DNA from: Panorpa germanica
Taxonomy: Eukaryota > Arthropoda > Insecta > Mecoptera > Panorpidae
NCBI GenBank assembly: GCA_963678705.1
Contig: OY783208.1
Location: forward strand, 4,340,001 to 4,404,000
Reading direction: 5' to 3'
DNA length: 64,000 bases
Shown here: positions 40,201 through 55,200 of the stretch, piece by piece
How the letters are laid out: each line of letters begins with the position of its first letter
Numbering within the stretch: the stretch's first letter is position 1
Made by a program: the position numbers and the translations under genes
Notes under the pieces: generated by a model
Databases searched by the model: none
The model's input: the letters and a program-made list of their open reading frames with translations, nothing else
What the model was told of the DNA's origin: nothing

Positions 40201-43200
40201 GAATATATTATTTTTTTAAATATTTAAGTTTATGGAAAGTTTAGTAAAGCTATTTGAAAGTTAAATATCTGTTATGCAGACCTTGTTTGTTGTATTCGTT
40301 TTGCGTGTGACGTCATAAGAAATAAATGGGTTTGTGTCCTACATATGTCTTAATTTCTATAAAACTATACAATATACACACATGTTCAATTATTAGTTAA
40401 TAACTCGTTATATTTCAGGATATATTAACAATGGGCTTGTGTCCTCATTTTTTAGTGGTCGGTTTTTCAATTGTTGATTGAAATTAAAGTTAATAAATGT
40501 GTATTGGCGTGTCTATTTTATTAAATATATAAATGTTGACGGAGATATAGCAATTAAAAGTTTGAATTGTAGTTTTAGCGCTAGAAATGGTCGGCCATAT
40601 TTGTATGACGTGAAATGCATTTTAAAGTCAGTTATTTGTTGAGTAGGTCAGTGCTGTGGTAATGATTTGTAGCTGTTGGTAGTCAAATAATCAAGTCAAA
40701 TCAAAGAATAATAAGTTTTTATTTTATTTAACCCTGCTAAGGCAAACATAATATTGAAATTTTATTGTTCCTTGAAATAGCTGTAAATAATAATAAATAA
40801 ACGGGATTCAACGTTATAGTATATTCCAAGACATGCGTCATTATGTCCGCTAAGTTGCTATCTCTTTTAAACAATAGACCCTAAAAGAGATAGCATGTTC
40901 AACACAGAACTCTTAGGCCCTCCGCACACGAGTCGACTGATTGCAAACAAGTCAAGCCGTGTTTCTTGACTCTTTAAAATTATTAACAATACCATAACAG
41001 GGGATTTCATTGTGTCGTATTTGTATATATGTATGTATTTAAATACTTTTGAATAGTATTTGTGCACATCGCTGCTCATGATGTCACCATCAGAAGCATG
41101 CCCTGCGACTGCGAAAACGTACTCAAAACCAGTTTAGTTCGTTCGTGCCGTGTGTTATCCCACTCGTATACACGTTCGATCTCTCACTAACAACACAGTT
41201 GCATTCTCATTCGGTTCAGGAAAATTCGGGGCTACGGATTACAATTAGTCGACCCATGTGCGGATGGCCTTATTCATAGAAAAAATAACTAATCTACCAT
41301 TAATATGTTACGTCATAAATATTGCCGACATTTATATTGCTAAAACTACAATGGGCTTGTGTGCTCATTTTTTAGTGGTCGATTTTTCAATTGTTAATTG
41401 AAATTGATGTTAATAAATGTGTATTGGCGTGTCTATTTTATTAAATATCTAAATGTTGACGGAGCTATAGCAATTAAAAGTTTGAATTGTAGTTTTAGCG
41501 CTAAAAATGGTCGGCTATATTTGTGTGACGTGAAATGCATTTTAACGTGAGTTATTTGTTGAGTAGGTCAGTGCTGTGGTAATGTTCTGTAACTGTTGGT
41601 AGTAAAATAATCAAGTCAAGTCAAAGAATAATAAGTTTTTATTTTATTTAACCCTGTTACGGCAGACATAATATTTGAATTTTATTGGTCCTTGAAATAG
41701 CTGTAAATAATATTTGATATTTTGATATATAAATACATATAGCAGAGATTTATGAGCTGTAAGGTTGGCAGCGGTTGTGATGTCACATGCATTTATATAT
41801 CCTTAACATTTATAATTAATTAATGCAGTTAATATCTTCTTACATATAAAGAGTTATTAACAAATAATTGGACATTTGAGGTTCTAGTAACCCACTTTAT
41901 CAATATATAGTACACTTTTATAGAAATTAAAACATAGGACACAAGCCTATTGCAATATCCCCGTCAATATTTAGTTCACAAGCTAATTACTATTTTTTTT
42001 TCTTTTTTTTTTATCATGTATCTTTTGATGTTTCTTCACATCACTTGAAGTTGCAAAAGTTTTATTACAAACGTTACAAGAAAACGGTTTCACTTCTAAG
42101 TGATATATTTGATGTCGTTTTAAATCACTGGAAGTTGCCAAGGTTTTACTACAAACGCTACAACAAAACGGTTTCACTTCTAAGTGACTATTTTGATGTC
42201 GTTTTAAATCACTTGAACTTGCAAACGTTTTACTACAAAAGCTACAACAAAACGGTTTCACGTCTAAGTGACTAATTTGATGTTGTTTTAAATCATTTGA
42301 ACGTGCAAATGTTTTATTACATTCATTACAAAAGAAAGGTTTCACACTTAAGTGATAGGTTTGATGTGTTTTTAGTTTGCCTGTTGTAGCAAATGTTTTA
42401 TTACAAATGCTACAAGAAAATGGTTTTACACTTAAGTGAATTATTTGATGGTTCTTTAAAACACCAGCACTTACAAATGTTTTATTACAAACGCTACAAG
42501 AGAATGGTTTAACATCTAAATGAGTGTTTTGATGTTGTTTTAAAGCACTTAAAAACGCAAACGTTTTCTTGCAAACATTGCAAGGAAAAGGTTTGAAATC
42601 AACATGACTAATTCGATGTTTTCTTAATAAATCTGATGTTACAAATTCTTTTTTACAAGTATTACAAGTAAATTTACGTTCTCCGGTATGTTTGCGTTTA
42701 TGAATCAGTAAATTATAGTTCATACGAAACGAGATGTTACATTGAGTACATAAATGTTTCTTTTCATAGTGAATACGTAAATGCTTTTTAATTTCCGCGG
42801 GATTTTCAAACGACTTAAAACATATATCGCATACATAATTGAATTGTGAATCAATAATATTTTGATTATCTATATTACGATTTATCGGTATTTCGACATC
42901 TTCCCTAAAATCAGGTAAGGCAGGTAAATTGGACGGGTTTTCGTCGGGCTCGAATTTAATTTTATCAAGTGACCAATTACATGAATCAGCTACATTTTCT
43001 TCTTTAATTTCATAATTTGATGGTTCTAATTTTACATCACGCTCCTCCTCTTCTGTTTTTATTTTTAGATCCATCTTTATCTTTTTTATTTGCTCTCTGT
43101 TGTCTTCAAACTTTGTGAAATACAAAGAAATTTATAGTTTTCTGAAAATAAAAGATAGCAGAAAGATTTTAGGTAATTATTCGATAAAGCTACACCTTTT

Positions 43201-46200
43201 GTTTTGAATCTTATTAAGAAACTACTGCACTTTTGTATGTTTTATGTCATTTGTTGTATACTAAAAACATGCACAAATCTTACGTAATATACATTATACT
43301 ATTTTTTCCTTAGGAAAGGACAGTATTAATTGTTAAAGTTAAAATTTTAAATTTGAGGTTACAAATAATATATGACAATGTATATAATAATTTCACATTT
43401 ATTAGTCAACTTTAAGCATAAATTCTGTTTATTATTTAATAGAAAATGGTATAATATATATTACGTAGTGATTTGTACATATTTTTACTATATTAAAAGC
43501 GCCAGAAAATATACGAAAGAGCAATATTTTTTTTATAATATTCAAAACAAAAGGTGTAGCTATATCGAATAATTACCAAGAATTATTATTCTCATAGTAT
43601 ATTTGTGATACTTTTTCTGCAAGTGTAACATATCTGTTTTGCTGTCATATATTAATTATGTTATTGTGTTTATTGCATAACGCATTATTTACTTATTTCT
43701 GGTTTACCAGTATTATTTATTAAAAAATTAAATTATCATTTACTGAACATAACCTATAATTCTATATATGGTAATGTTTGCAATGATATAAATAAAATAA
43801 ATTATATTTTTTAACAATATAACACAAAGATATCTACCCAATATTTACGATTTATTCTTTTGTGGATTTTTAATTTGTAAAATACGTATTCCAAAAAAGC
43901 TTGTCAAACAGTTTATACAATGATAATGACAATAGATGACAGATTGAGACACGCAGATACGAATGTAATAAAACCAATGCAAAATGTTAGTCAAAAGGAA
44001 AGGGTCAGTTCTAGAGAGAGTATTTTGATCGTGATAATAATCATTAATGAATTATGTTATTAATTATGATGTAATTTGTACCACTACAACAGCTTTATTT
44101 AAAACCATACCTTTTATAAAACAGCAATAATTTATCCTATTATTATATTTAAAACAAATGAAAAGTGTGGATTGACATTTCTTTTAAGCCTATGTTATAG
44201 AAGGTTATCTTAGTTTACCACAAAATCTTTTTTTAATGTCCATTGCTATCATATCTTGTAAAATAATGTATTAATCTTTGTCATACAACAGATAGATTAT
44301 TTTGCTCTTATGCATCGCAGATGAATGTTGCTCCCAATATTAAATGGGCTTGTACTCTATGTCTTAATTTCTATAAAAGTGTACTATATATTGATAAAGT
44401 GGGTTACTAGAACCTCAAATGTTCAATTATTTTTTAATAACTCCTTATATGTTAAGAGATATTAACAATTAAAAAAGTCATTTTGTCTCTTTAATTATTA
44501 AAGGGATTCAACGTTGTACACATTCCATGTGCATGTGACATCACAATCCTTGTGTAAGGTTACCAACCTTACAGATCATAAATCTCTGCTATATGTATTT
44601 ATATATCAAAATATCAAATATTATTTACAGCTATTTCAAGGAACAATCAAATTACAATTTTATGTCTGCCGTAACAGGGTTAAATAAAATAAAATCTTAT
44701 TATTCTTTGACTTGACTTGATACTTTCGACTACCAACAGCTACAAAACATTATCACAGCACTGACCTACTCAACATATAACTGACCTATACAATGCATTT
44801 TACGTCATCCATCTCTAGCGCTAAAACTACAATTCAAATTTTTAATTGCTATATCTCCGTCAACATTTAGATATTTAATAAAATAGGCACGTCGATACAC
44901 ATTTATTAACATCAATTTCAATCAACAATTGAAAAACCGACCACTAAGAAATGAGGACACAAACCGTCAGTTGAAGAAAAGTAGCTTCGATATAAATTTA
45001 AAATAGAAAATGTATTTTATAAGTATGTATACTAAAGCGCTAACTTCAAATTAAAATAACGCAAGTAATATTCTAAATACTGGTATGGGTAAACTCTTAA
45101 AATATTCTTAATTAAAGCAAATTAAGAAATTTGAAATAAGAAGAGAAATTATTTAGGTGAGCTACACCTTTTGTTTTAAAAGTTGTAAAATAACTACTGC
45201 ATTTTTGTATATTTTATGTAGATTGTATACTTATAATGTGTACAAATCCTACGTAATATCCATTATACCATTTTTTAATTAGAAAAATGCAATATTAATG
45301 GTTAAAGTTGAAATGTCAAATTTGAGGTTAGAAATTAATGACATTGTTGTTTATTTAAATGGCGTCATACTTCACATTTATTGATCAACTTTAAACAATG
45401 AACATTGTCTATTTTTTAATAAAAAATGGTATGAACAATATTACGCAGTGATTTGTACATGTTTCAAGTATAGGACAAGCGCTGCAAAATATAATAAAAT
45501 GCAGTACTTTTTTTATAACATTCAAAATAAAAGGTGTGACTATTGTAAATAATTACAAGTTTACCATAGAAAGTTATCTATAATCTAATGGTGTAACCTA
45601 ATTTTCAGGAAGGAAAGTCGGGCTCTGGTCAACAAAATAAAAAAACTTTGGAATGACTTTTTCGAAACACTTATCCTAGCATTAGAAATGCATCTCAATA
45701 AAATAATTATCTTCTCCGTTATGATGATGTGTGTGCATGACGTAAGAAAGTTTTATTTATTCACTTATATTCTAGGTTATGATTTGTTAAAAATAAATGT
45801 AGGCGGAGCTTACTGTTATACTGATTTATGATTGGATGACAGAAGGAGACATTTTTGTTGGAAAACTATATTGAATTATTAATTGGATTGTGAACAACTT
45901 CATTATGCAGATATATGTATGTCGTTTTTTAGCTTTCATTTGACACACATTTGACATGAAAACATCGATTTTATTTATTGCAGCTAACCATTTTCAAGAT
46001 ATCAAAACTTTATTTAAACTATATATAGAACAAGATTGATATATATTCATTATTTCTTTAATTAAACAGGAATCTTACCGCTGAATAGAGAAAGATAACA
46101 GACCCACCAGACTATTTATATGGCCCTTATTACTTAAATTTAACTAACATGAAATAAACTTAAACCAATTTCAACTTCCAAAAATGTTTATTCTTCTTCT

Positions 46201-49200
46201 AGTGGTGCTCTCCTTAATGTCGCACTCTTTTCCTCTACCTCGTTCCTTCTTATCTGTACTTCCGCTATTCACCTCTTCCCTCCGTTGCTCCCTCTCAACT
46301 GCTTTTATTTCTTCTTATCACTCTTAATTTTGCAATCACATGTCTACTTTATACCCTCCGACATCTCTATTTCTTTCTTGTACATTCTGCATCAAGTTTT
46401 CTCTCTTTTTCCCTAATGCCTTCTGCCTTTCTCTTCATTTCCCATTCTCAATCTTGCAATTCTCTTTTCATTTTTTGTACCCTCTCCCATAGCCCCTTGT
46501 ATCTCTCCCAAGTATACAATTTGGTGAAGTGTCCTGTTTTGTGACGTTTCTATCACTATTGTGCATCAATTATAGTTCGCATCAACTTTATCTTCATTTG
46601 TATTCCGACAGCTGGAGTGGTTTCACCATTTGTAGCCGATAAAATAGACATTTCATATAAACAACTGTAAGAAACTGAACTCGTTCTTGATAAAAAAAGT
46701 CATATGCATCTTCAATGTGATGGCAAAGCGACTCCAAAATATTTACTGGGTCAAAATATTTACTTTTATCAATTTTCGTCATCCTTTCTTGTAGTTGTTT
46801 TCATCTGTTACTGCTTTTTAACTCCTCCTACACTCTTTTTCCTTCTTCTATCTTGGTAATATTTCCTCCTTATCGCTTTTTTCTTTGCACCCTCTTTCCT
46901 TTCTCTATTGCTCAAGATCTCACTATTTGCCTTGGTCATTTTTTCTTAGAATCTTACTGCTTCAATTTTTACATTATCCCTCTTTACTTCTTCCTTTACT
47001 ATATACCACAGCGCGCATTTATCCAACTCCATTTCGCAAAATTTTTCTTGTACTTTTTCAGCGCCTTTTTGTCTTCCAATAGCAGTCAATATATCTGTCT
47101 ATATTCTAGCAACGATTCCAAATATCCAACTAGAAAGAAGTTGTTCACAGACCAATTGAATGGCCAACTATTTGACCACCTGGCGTCGTCTCAATTGATT
47201 GTACCTCTTATTTTCAGGTAGCAGCAGTTCACATCATCTTCGTTTTCCTGATTGTCATTTGTCTTCCATTTACCGCGTCCAGGCACACGGCTACCATTCG
47301 ACTGATAGCTTTGATGGTATCAGCGTTGTTCTTGCTAAAGATGATCTACCAAATAGAATACATCCATCATTCGACTTTTACGTTTAACTGCACTCTTGTA
47401 AGTATACTTATGATATCTTTTTACCTGAATTTTAGGGATGTGCAACATGTCTTAGTTTATGTAAATAGAACATTACTTTAGTTATGTAACTAGCATATAG
47501 AGCTTCATTTTGTATATGGTACAATCACAGCAATGCCTTGCTAAATGTTATTCAAACTAGGTATATTTTCTCATTAAAAAGCAATGCTTTATCGATGCTT
47601 GAAATTCATATTGAAAATTCCAACAGTAGTGTCACTAAAGCCACTGTAAATTGTAAACTAATGGCCGTAATTTTATGAAATTTTGACACATTTTGCTTTA
47701 AGGTTGGTACTATCTCATTATCATATGCATTTGTTATTAGTGGTGTCCAATGTTTTCCAATTACTGAACACAATTGGACTTAGTGCCGCACTGTGTTGAA
47801 TTGTGCGGATGTTTAATTGGAACCTACATTAGATTTTAAATCTATACCATACTTGTTTATTTTTATTTTCAAAAATTGTTTAAATTTTTTAACTCAATAT
47901 TACAAATTTCAATTTTAATTTTTATAATTTAAGGGGTTAAACACAGCCAGGAGACCAAAAAAAACTATTCTTGGAGTTTTTCTTGAGAAGACTTTTAAAT
48001 GTATTATTGTAAAAATTTGTACACATATTATGGTATATCAACATTTTTGTATTTGTAAAAATAATAATTTTAAAGCTGCTATAGCTGATCTCCAGGAGCT
48101 CCTCTAAAAAAAGGATCTTGCGGTGACTTCAATATCTCTATACTTGATCATTTAAAATGAAAAAACCAAAAGGATTTTATTACAGTAACATATAATCTAG
48201 TAATTAATCGAAGGAATAATCAAAATACATTTTTTTACAAAATGACGGCTTCTCAAAAAAATAATTGATTTTTGTCCAAATTTTTTGACTTAAATTGTTT
48301 ATAAAAAGAAAAATATTTGTCGGAAAAAAAAATTCGATTGATAACTAAAAAATATACTTAAGAAGCTTGTGTTAAATGTTAAGACTGATCTGTTCAACCA
48401 TTTCCCGACTTTAAAAACACAGTTTTCCGAAAAAAAATTTCAACTTACATATCCAGTAAACAATTTGGTGAAGTGCCCTATTTGGTGAAGTTCGAGTCAC
48501 TCGTACAATTCTATTCTAACGCTTTACAAGTTCGAAGCAACAACACAGAAACCAATTTTAGTTAAAATTTATTCCTTACCTGTCAAGATTTTGTGAAATA
48601 AAATGTGATGTATGTAGTATTAGCAAGTTCGTTAATAGTTCAAAAGTGGTACACAAAAGTCGCTTTTAGTTAAAATTCATTCTCTACCTGTCACAGATTT
48701 TTCATAATAATATTCTTTCTTTTTCCAACATCATTCATTAAGTATTTCTGTTTCTTTCACACATCAATATATTTTTTATAAGTTCACTTTCATCTCATTT
48801 ATTCCAAGGTGAGAGAGAAACGAGATGTGGTTAGGCAAGTAAAATATATTTTTCACCGTTACACTTGTATACTTGTATATTATATCGTTCTGTACAGTAT
48901 GTTTAAAGTATATGCTATCCTTTTTCAACAAATATTTCTTTAATGGTAATAGACAGACGCTATCTCCCTCAATCCCCGAATATAATGTATATAAACGAAG
49001 ATAGTACCTAGCGATGGTAAGACAGAGGTTTTAAACCTAACGCAGACCTGCCGATCGTGGATTTTTGAATCATCAAAACAATGTAAAAAACTAATATGTC
49101 GAGTATTGTTGAAGATGAATAATATTCATTAAAAAAATCACGATCCGTACTAAAGATTACATCTATTTATTTCTTCATTTAAATATTTATATTTTGCAGA

Positions 49201-52200
49201 CTCTAAAAAGTAGAATTCCATTAAGTTTTATACCCCTGCCATCCCTGCTAGTGTCAAGTTTATAACTCCGGTCATAAATCATAAACCGACTCCGCTTTTA
49301 ATTCAGCAGTGAACCGTCGTTGCGATCTCTGTAACTCATAAAAAGAGCCTTTCCTATGAACGACTGAATAGAAAACAAACACGTTCTAGACAAAAAACTC
49401 ATAATATGTAATAGAAATTAGGTAGAATTTACTCCAAAATGTCTACTGGGTAACTTCGAAAATAATCTTCTTTTTTAAATTTTCTGTGTTTTAATAATAC
49501 GAAAATGATATTAAAAAAAAACGATTTTTGAAGATTCTAACTGTATATAATCCCTTAAATAAGGATGAAATAAGGATTCTTATTATAAGTATTAAATAAT
49601 TTATGCAATGGTATTGCAAATAGTAATTATCAACAATATCAAGAATTTCTACATTTTGTGCTAATTAGTTGGTATTAATTGAACACACCATGCCAGAGCA
49701 CAACTTTTAAAATTGTTTAACTGATCAAGGCACTGCTCTAATTGGAACATTTAGTGCAGGGCTCAATACCGCATTATGCGCCCTTGTGCCGTAGTTGGAA
49801 ACCAGCTAATGTTACCTTCTCTGGTATTCGTTGACCCCTAGATACTAGACACTTGAGTACTAAAATTTAGCCTTATTCCAACTAGGCTAGTACTGCTATT
49901 TTGGGTAAATTTTCATAGCCTAAATTAGATCATTGTGTTTAAACTATCCATTCGCACTCGTTCCAAAAGAAAACATTAAAACACAAGCAGATCTGCTTCT
50001 ATACCTCCTGTTACTACTCTGCCCTTCCTTCTATTTCCTCGCTCCTTCTCTCTATCTTTACCATCAAATGCTCTTTAATAACTGCACAATCTTCTTTTCA
50101 CTTACTACTCTTTCTCACTTGAATACTTAATGTGATTTAGCGTTTCCATCTCTCTCTAGCACACCTTACACATTATTTCCTCTCTATTTTCACAGTCTCT
50201 GCTGCATTTGTGTTCGTATGTATTTCGGTAAATCTCTCCCAAATTCTCTTATATCTTTCATTATATTTGCTAATATGTTTTTCCCATTCTTTCCTGCTGC
50301 TGTATCTCTGTGTATCTGCTTCTTAGCAACTTTTCAACACTTGTACCTTTTTATCTTTTTCTCTCTGCCATCTTCTAACACCATTACGTTCCTTTTAACG
50401 TACTCCTTTTTTCTTCTCGCTCCTCCTCTTCCACCATCCTTTCTTTCCTAAGGTAAACAGCTATTAAACAAGTATCTAGGAGTATAGAGAATATTCTAGT
50501 AAGAAAGATAAAGTTTTTGAAATGTGGCTTTACTTTAGTAAATATTCGGACGCTTTGAGTGTTCTATTTGAGTGTTCGGATTATAATATTAGCCGAACGA
50601 TCAGGCGTTTGTAAACAAAATTCGAACATGGAAGTGTGAATTCTACTAAAATTCATTTCGTTCTTAATATATACTTGTATGTGACAAATTTAAAAATATT
50701 TTCATTTGCTTTATGTTCCAATCAGAATGAAACCCACGCGGAGACGATTAACATTGCTGAATGGATAGGATTCTTCAAGGAAACTGAAGATAGATCACTC
50801 GCAGATCTTCTTAAAGGGTATATTGGGATCCTTGTCGTCACTACTGTCCAGGCTGGGGTTAAATTCAGACAAATATTTAAAAGGTAACCAAATTTTTAGA
50901 ATATGAAAAAACTGGAAGAATTTCTAGTCAGAGTATAGCTGTGATTTCGTCAAGTGATCAATATAACAAATTTCTTTCAATTTTCTGCCGTAACAGGGTT
51001 AAATAAAATAAGAACTTATTATTCTTTGACTTGACTTGATTATTTGTCTACCAACAGCTACAAAACATTACCACAGCACTGACCTACTCAACAAATAACT
51101 GACGTTAAAATGCATTTCAAGTCATACAACTATGGCCAACCATTTCTAGCGCTAAAACAACAATTCAAACTTTTAATTGCTATATCTCCATCAACATTTA
51201 GATATTTAATAAAATAGACACGTCAATACACATTTATTAACATCAAATTCAATCAACAATTGAAAAATCGACCAATAGAAAATGAAGACACAAGCCCATT
51301 TTTATTAAAAACAGCAATTTTAATTATTTCACATTCAATTGAACTGACAAAATTTATATTACTAACGACGCATGCGCACCAACTAAATTAACTAACCTCA
51401 AATTGATCAAAGAATACCTAACTTAAAATCTTGATTAAAATATTTCTAAAAACGTAAATTAAATATCAAAACAGTGAGTGGTAATGAGGCTTAAATGATA
51501 TTTTTATATTTTCCAGATATACAATGGGCAAACCTATCAGAAAACCTTATTTGATGTTCCCAAAGGTCAGAAGGGCCGATGCTGATCGCGGGCTGCTATT
51601 AGCTATAAAGTACCTAGCAAACTTCGGATTTTATAAATTCGGAATGGAGGTATTTAACCAATTCCCTTTGAGATTTGTTAAAAATTTGATACAAAAATTG
51701 GAATTTAACTAGAAAATATAGCAATTAAATATTTTTGCGGTTCCAAACCATTAAAAGTCAGTGGAAGAAATGTAGATACGTTATTCATCTAACTAATTGC
51801 AGCTTTAGATTTTGATTCGCGTTTATAGTTACTTACATAAAACGATTTAAACATAAAATAACATGGATTTTTTGATTTTTATTTTTTTATTTATTTACTT
51901 ATTTGCCTTGACTTTTATTCGTCCTAGCCACCATCAAACATTTTTTATACAGCTTTTTTAATTTATAATTCTATTTTACGTATTTCTAAATATTTCAATA
52001 ATTCACTAAATAATTTTGAATCACTTTACAAAAATTTAGTATTAACAGGAATAGTTTTAATCACATTTAATATTACACTATTGAATTTAGATCTTTCTAA
52101 ACTATAATTTATGCATTCAAATATAATATGATCCAAAGTTCCTTCTTCACCACATTGACATCTATCGTCAGATTTAATATTAATTTTGTACAGGTGAGCT

Positions 52201-55200
52201 GGAGTCTTGCAATGATTACTTTTAATTCTGATTATAGTTGATATAATTTTGCGGGGCTCATTTTAAACCATCTCTTCTTACTTAAATTTGGATGTAACAT
52301 ATAATAATCTCTTCCTTTTACCTGACTTTTGTTAATGAAATCTTGGTTTCTCAAATTGAAGTTTAATTTTTTGATTATATTAAAAATTTCATATGAAAGT
52401 AATTTCACTTTCATCTCAATTTTTAAATTTATTGATTCCTTTGCCAATTTATCCGCAATTTCGTTTCCTCTTATTCCACAATGTCCTGGTATCCACATAA
52501 ATTTTATAATATTGTTCTTATTTAAGTTTTTTTTATAATATTTAACCTGCTGTATAGTATCGCGATCTATATTTCGCTAGAAAAAATGGCCAAGTATCGT
52601 TTCACCATAAGTAAGATATTGACTAAATAGTTTCACTACTCTTTCACAGGTGGTGCTGATAACGATAGTGACACTGATTGCCGTGAGAATGGACATCTAT
52701 GGACTACTGTACTCCATTTGGCTGTGCGCGCTGTTCTCCATGCCTCGACAAACTGCTGCTAGAATCTGGCTGAGCTTCATTTGCTTCATTATGTTTTTTA
52801 TTCCCTTGCAGTACATCTTGATAGTAGGATTTCAACCCTTCACCTGCAAACGTGAGCCAAAATATTAATTTATTCTGATTTCCTTTTCGTGTGATCTTGA
52901 TTTTACAGTCGAAGATTAACTAGAAAACAACGAAAGATGAATACAATTTTAAAAAACGCGCGTATTCGAATGCAATATTGGGTGCGTTCCACTAAGTGTT
53001 CACAAAGTCCAAAATACGTCATAAAGTCACTAATGACGTCATTAATTTCGCTCACGGCAAGCTCAGAACGACCCATCTGAAGAGTTGGGTTGTAGTGGTC
53101 GTTGTTGAGCATTTCGGCGCAATGTTTAAACATATCGCAAAACTTAAAGATTCGGAAAGAGATATATTATTGGATTTTATTTTATTACATAATTATGTTA
53201 AATAAGCTTAGTAAAGTTAGTTTTAATTTATATTTAAGGAGGTACAGGACGTACCGTCAATGCAAAAAGTATATCTCTCGGTAATACAAAATGCAAAATA
53301 CGAAGTACATGAGGGACGAGCAAATATTGGGACTGTACCTTTGAAAATGAATTTTTCAATTCCCTATTAAACTGCTTTTTGCTTGTTAAATTATTTTTTA
53401 TGCATATAATAGTTTAATAAATTAAGAATTACCTATAATTAATATCAAATTTAAATTAATTCAATTTAAATACAAATTAAATATTTTGAAAACGGAATAA
53501 TAAATTTTGCAACGCTGCAAATTTACGTGTGTTGACGCATGCGTGATTTGGTTCTTTCACAAATAAATTGCTATATTTTATATAATATTTATTCTGATTT
53601 TGAATTTCCCGCTCAAATTGGGATTTTATATTCGTATATAGGTATCCTTTTGATAATTTTCTTTTTGCAATAGTTACAGAAAAGATTCTTTTATATACAC
53701 CTAGTTTTTGAAAGCCGTGTCACCATTTTTTTATAGTTAAAAGTTATATTATGTGGTGAAATTGAGCTAAAAATTATGATTTGTATGGAATATGACTATT
53801 TTTAATCAGGTATAAAAAGAAAACTATGAACCCTAGGTCTCTAAAATTTTGAGACAGCATGTATTTTAACTATTTGTATCGACCCTCCAAATTTCACAAC
53901 GTTTTCATCATTTACGTTAACGTCCTGTACCTCCTTAATAAATAAATAATGTTCATTATCATTTAGAATATATTTCTCTTATGATAAATTTATTTTGTTT
54001 GTAGATATAGCTTTTGCTACAGAGCTATTTAATCAACTATAGCAATCCTTTTTATTTCAACGCTCAAAACCATTCAATACCCTGTATATGCATTCCACTT
54101 GAGTGTATGCTTGAAACACTCACGAGCAAGTGGAAAGCTGTGAAACTTGATTGTTGTGAACACTTAGTGTAACACACCCAAAGTGTCAAAATGTCAAGTC
54201 AATCGCTCGACTCTTTTCGAATTTTGCGAGCACAATCATACGCCGGTTGAATTGTTGTATATGTAAAAGATGTAACAATCGTGTGTCAAAAATTACTTCT
54301 GTGATATTTTCTTTTGGTAATTATACGTCTACATACATTTTTTGTTTTGAACCTTGTAAAAAAACTATTGCATTTTGATATGTTCTATAGCGCTTGTTGT
54401 ATACTCAAAACATATAGATCATCAAGTAATCATTAAGTAATATATATTATACCACTTTATATTTAGAAATACACAATGTTAATGTTTAAAGTTGAAATTT
54501 CAAATTTGAGGTTAGTAATAATATGACAATCTGTCAAATACATGTCATATGACATTTCTTAACTATTAACCGTGTGTGTGAACCGAGTCACGGTGTGTAC
54601 ACTGGGTCCTTTGAGGGAACAGTTGAGTTTTTCTACTTTTCTAAGCTTTCAAAAATTCTGGATTACTTCTTGAAGTGTCTACTACATGGTCCAGAAGTTG
54701 CCAAAGTTCAAAGTTTAAAACCGTTGTTAATAAAAAATGACAAATAGTGAAAAACGTGTAAAAAACGGAATATTGTTAAAAAATTCATAACTTTAGAACA
54801 AACAAATATTAAGAAAAACGGTTGTAGACTATTTTATCTTAGGTTTATAAGCTTTCGAAAGAATGTAGTGTCTTTGGCGTGGGGCCCAAAAAGTTGAATT
54901 ATTTGTGCACCGGAAAGTGGGGAATATTTTACGGATTCAGGCATGTCGTAATAAACGGAACGGTGATTATTCGGCACAAAATAAGTTTTTATTGATAAAA
55001 ATACAAAAGTTATGAAATAATAATTAATATTAGTTAATAATAATTAGTTTCAAAAAGAGAATTTACTAACTAGTGTGCCGCCGTGGAATTGTCACCCATC
55101 TTCAAAAACTTATTGTAGTTAAAAGATGAACTAATAAAAAGAAATCTATATATATAATCTAAGAAATAATATATTAAATTATATAAAACAACGAGAAAAA

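Larger units (their letters stand above)
40326..41975 (-). repeat. Reverse family A-like element split by two forward A copies
   Basis: Pieces at 40326-40431, about 40796-41351 and 41950-41975 read in order as one reverse element (TGGGTTTGTGTCC, GGATTCAACG, ACGTCATAAATATTGCCGAC, AATATCCCCGTCAATATTTA). Copies A14 and A15 lie between them. The middle piece carries the hairpin GCTATCTCTTTT / AAAAGAGATAGC at 40856-40902 and about 360 bp of unrelated sequence. Confidence 0.7.

Noticed and set aside
42045-42275. Plus-strand 76-codon frame with repeated KLQKFYYKRYKKTVS-like text
   Set aside because: Shadow of the repeated zinc fingers of the minus-strand gene.
46853-47221. 122-codon frame rich in Phe/Leu/Ser upstream of exon 14
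   Set aside because: Result of pyrimidine-rich composition. It runs into the exon 14 acceptor but in a frame unrelated to Piezo.
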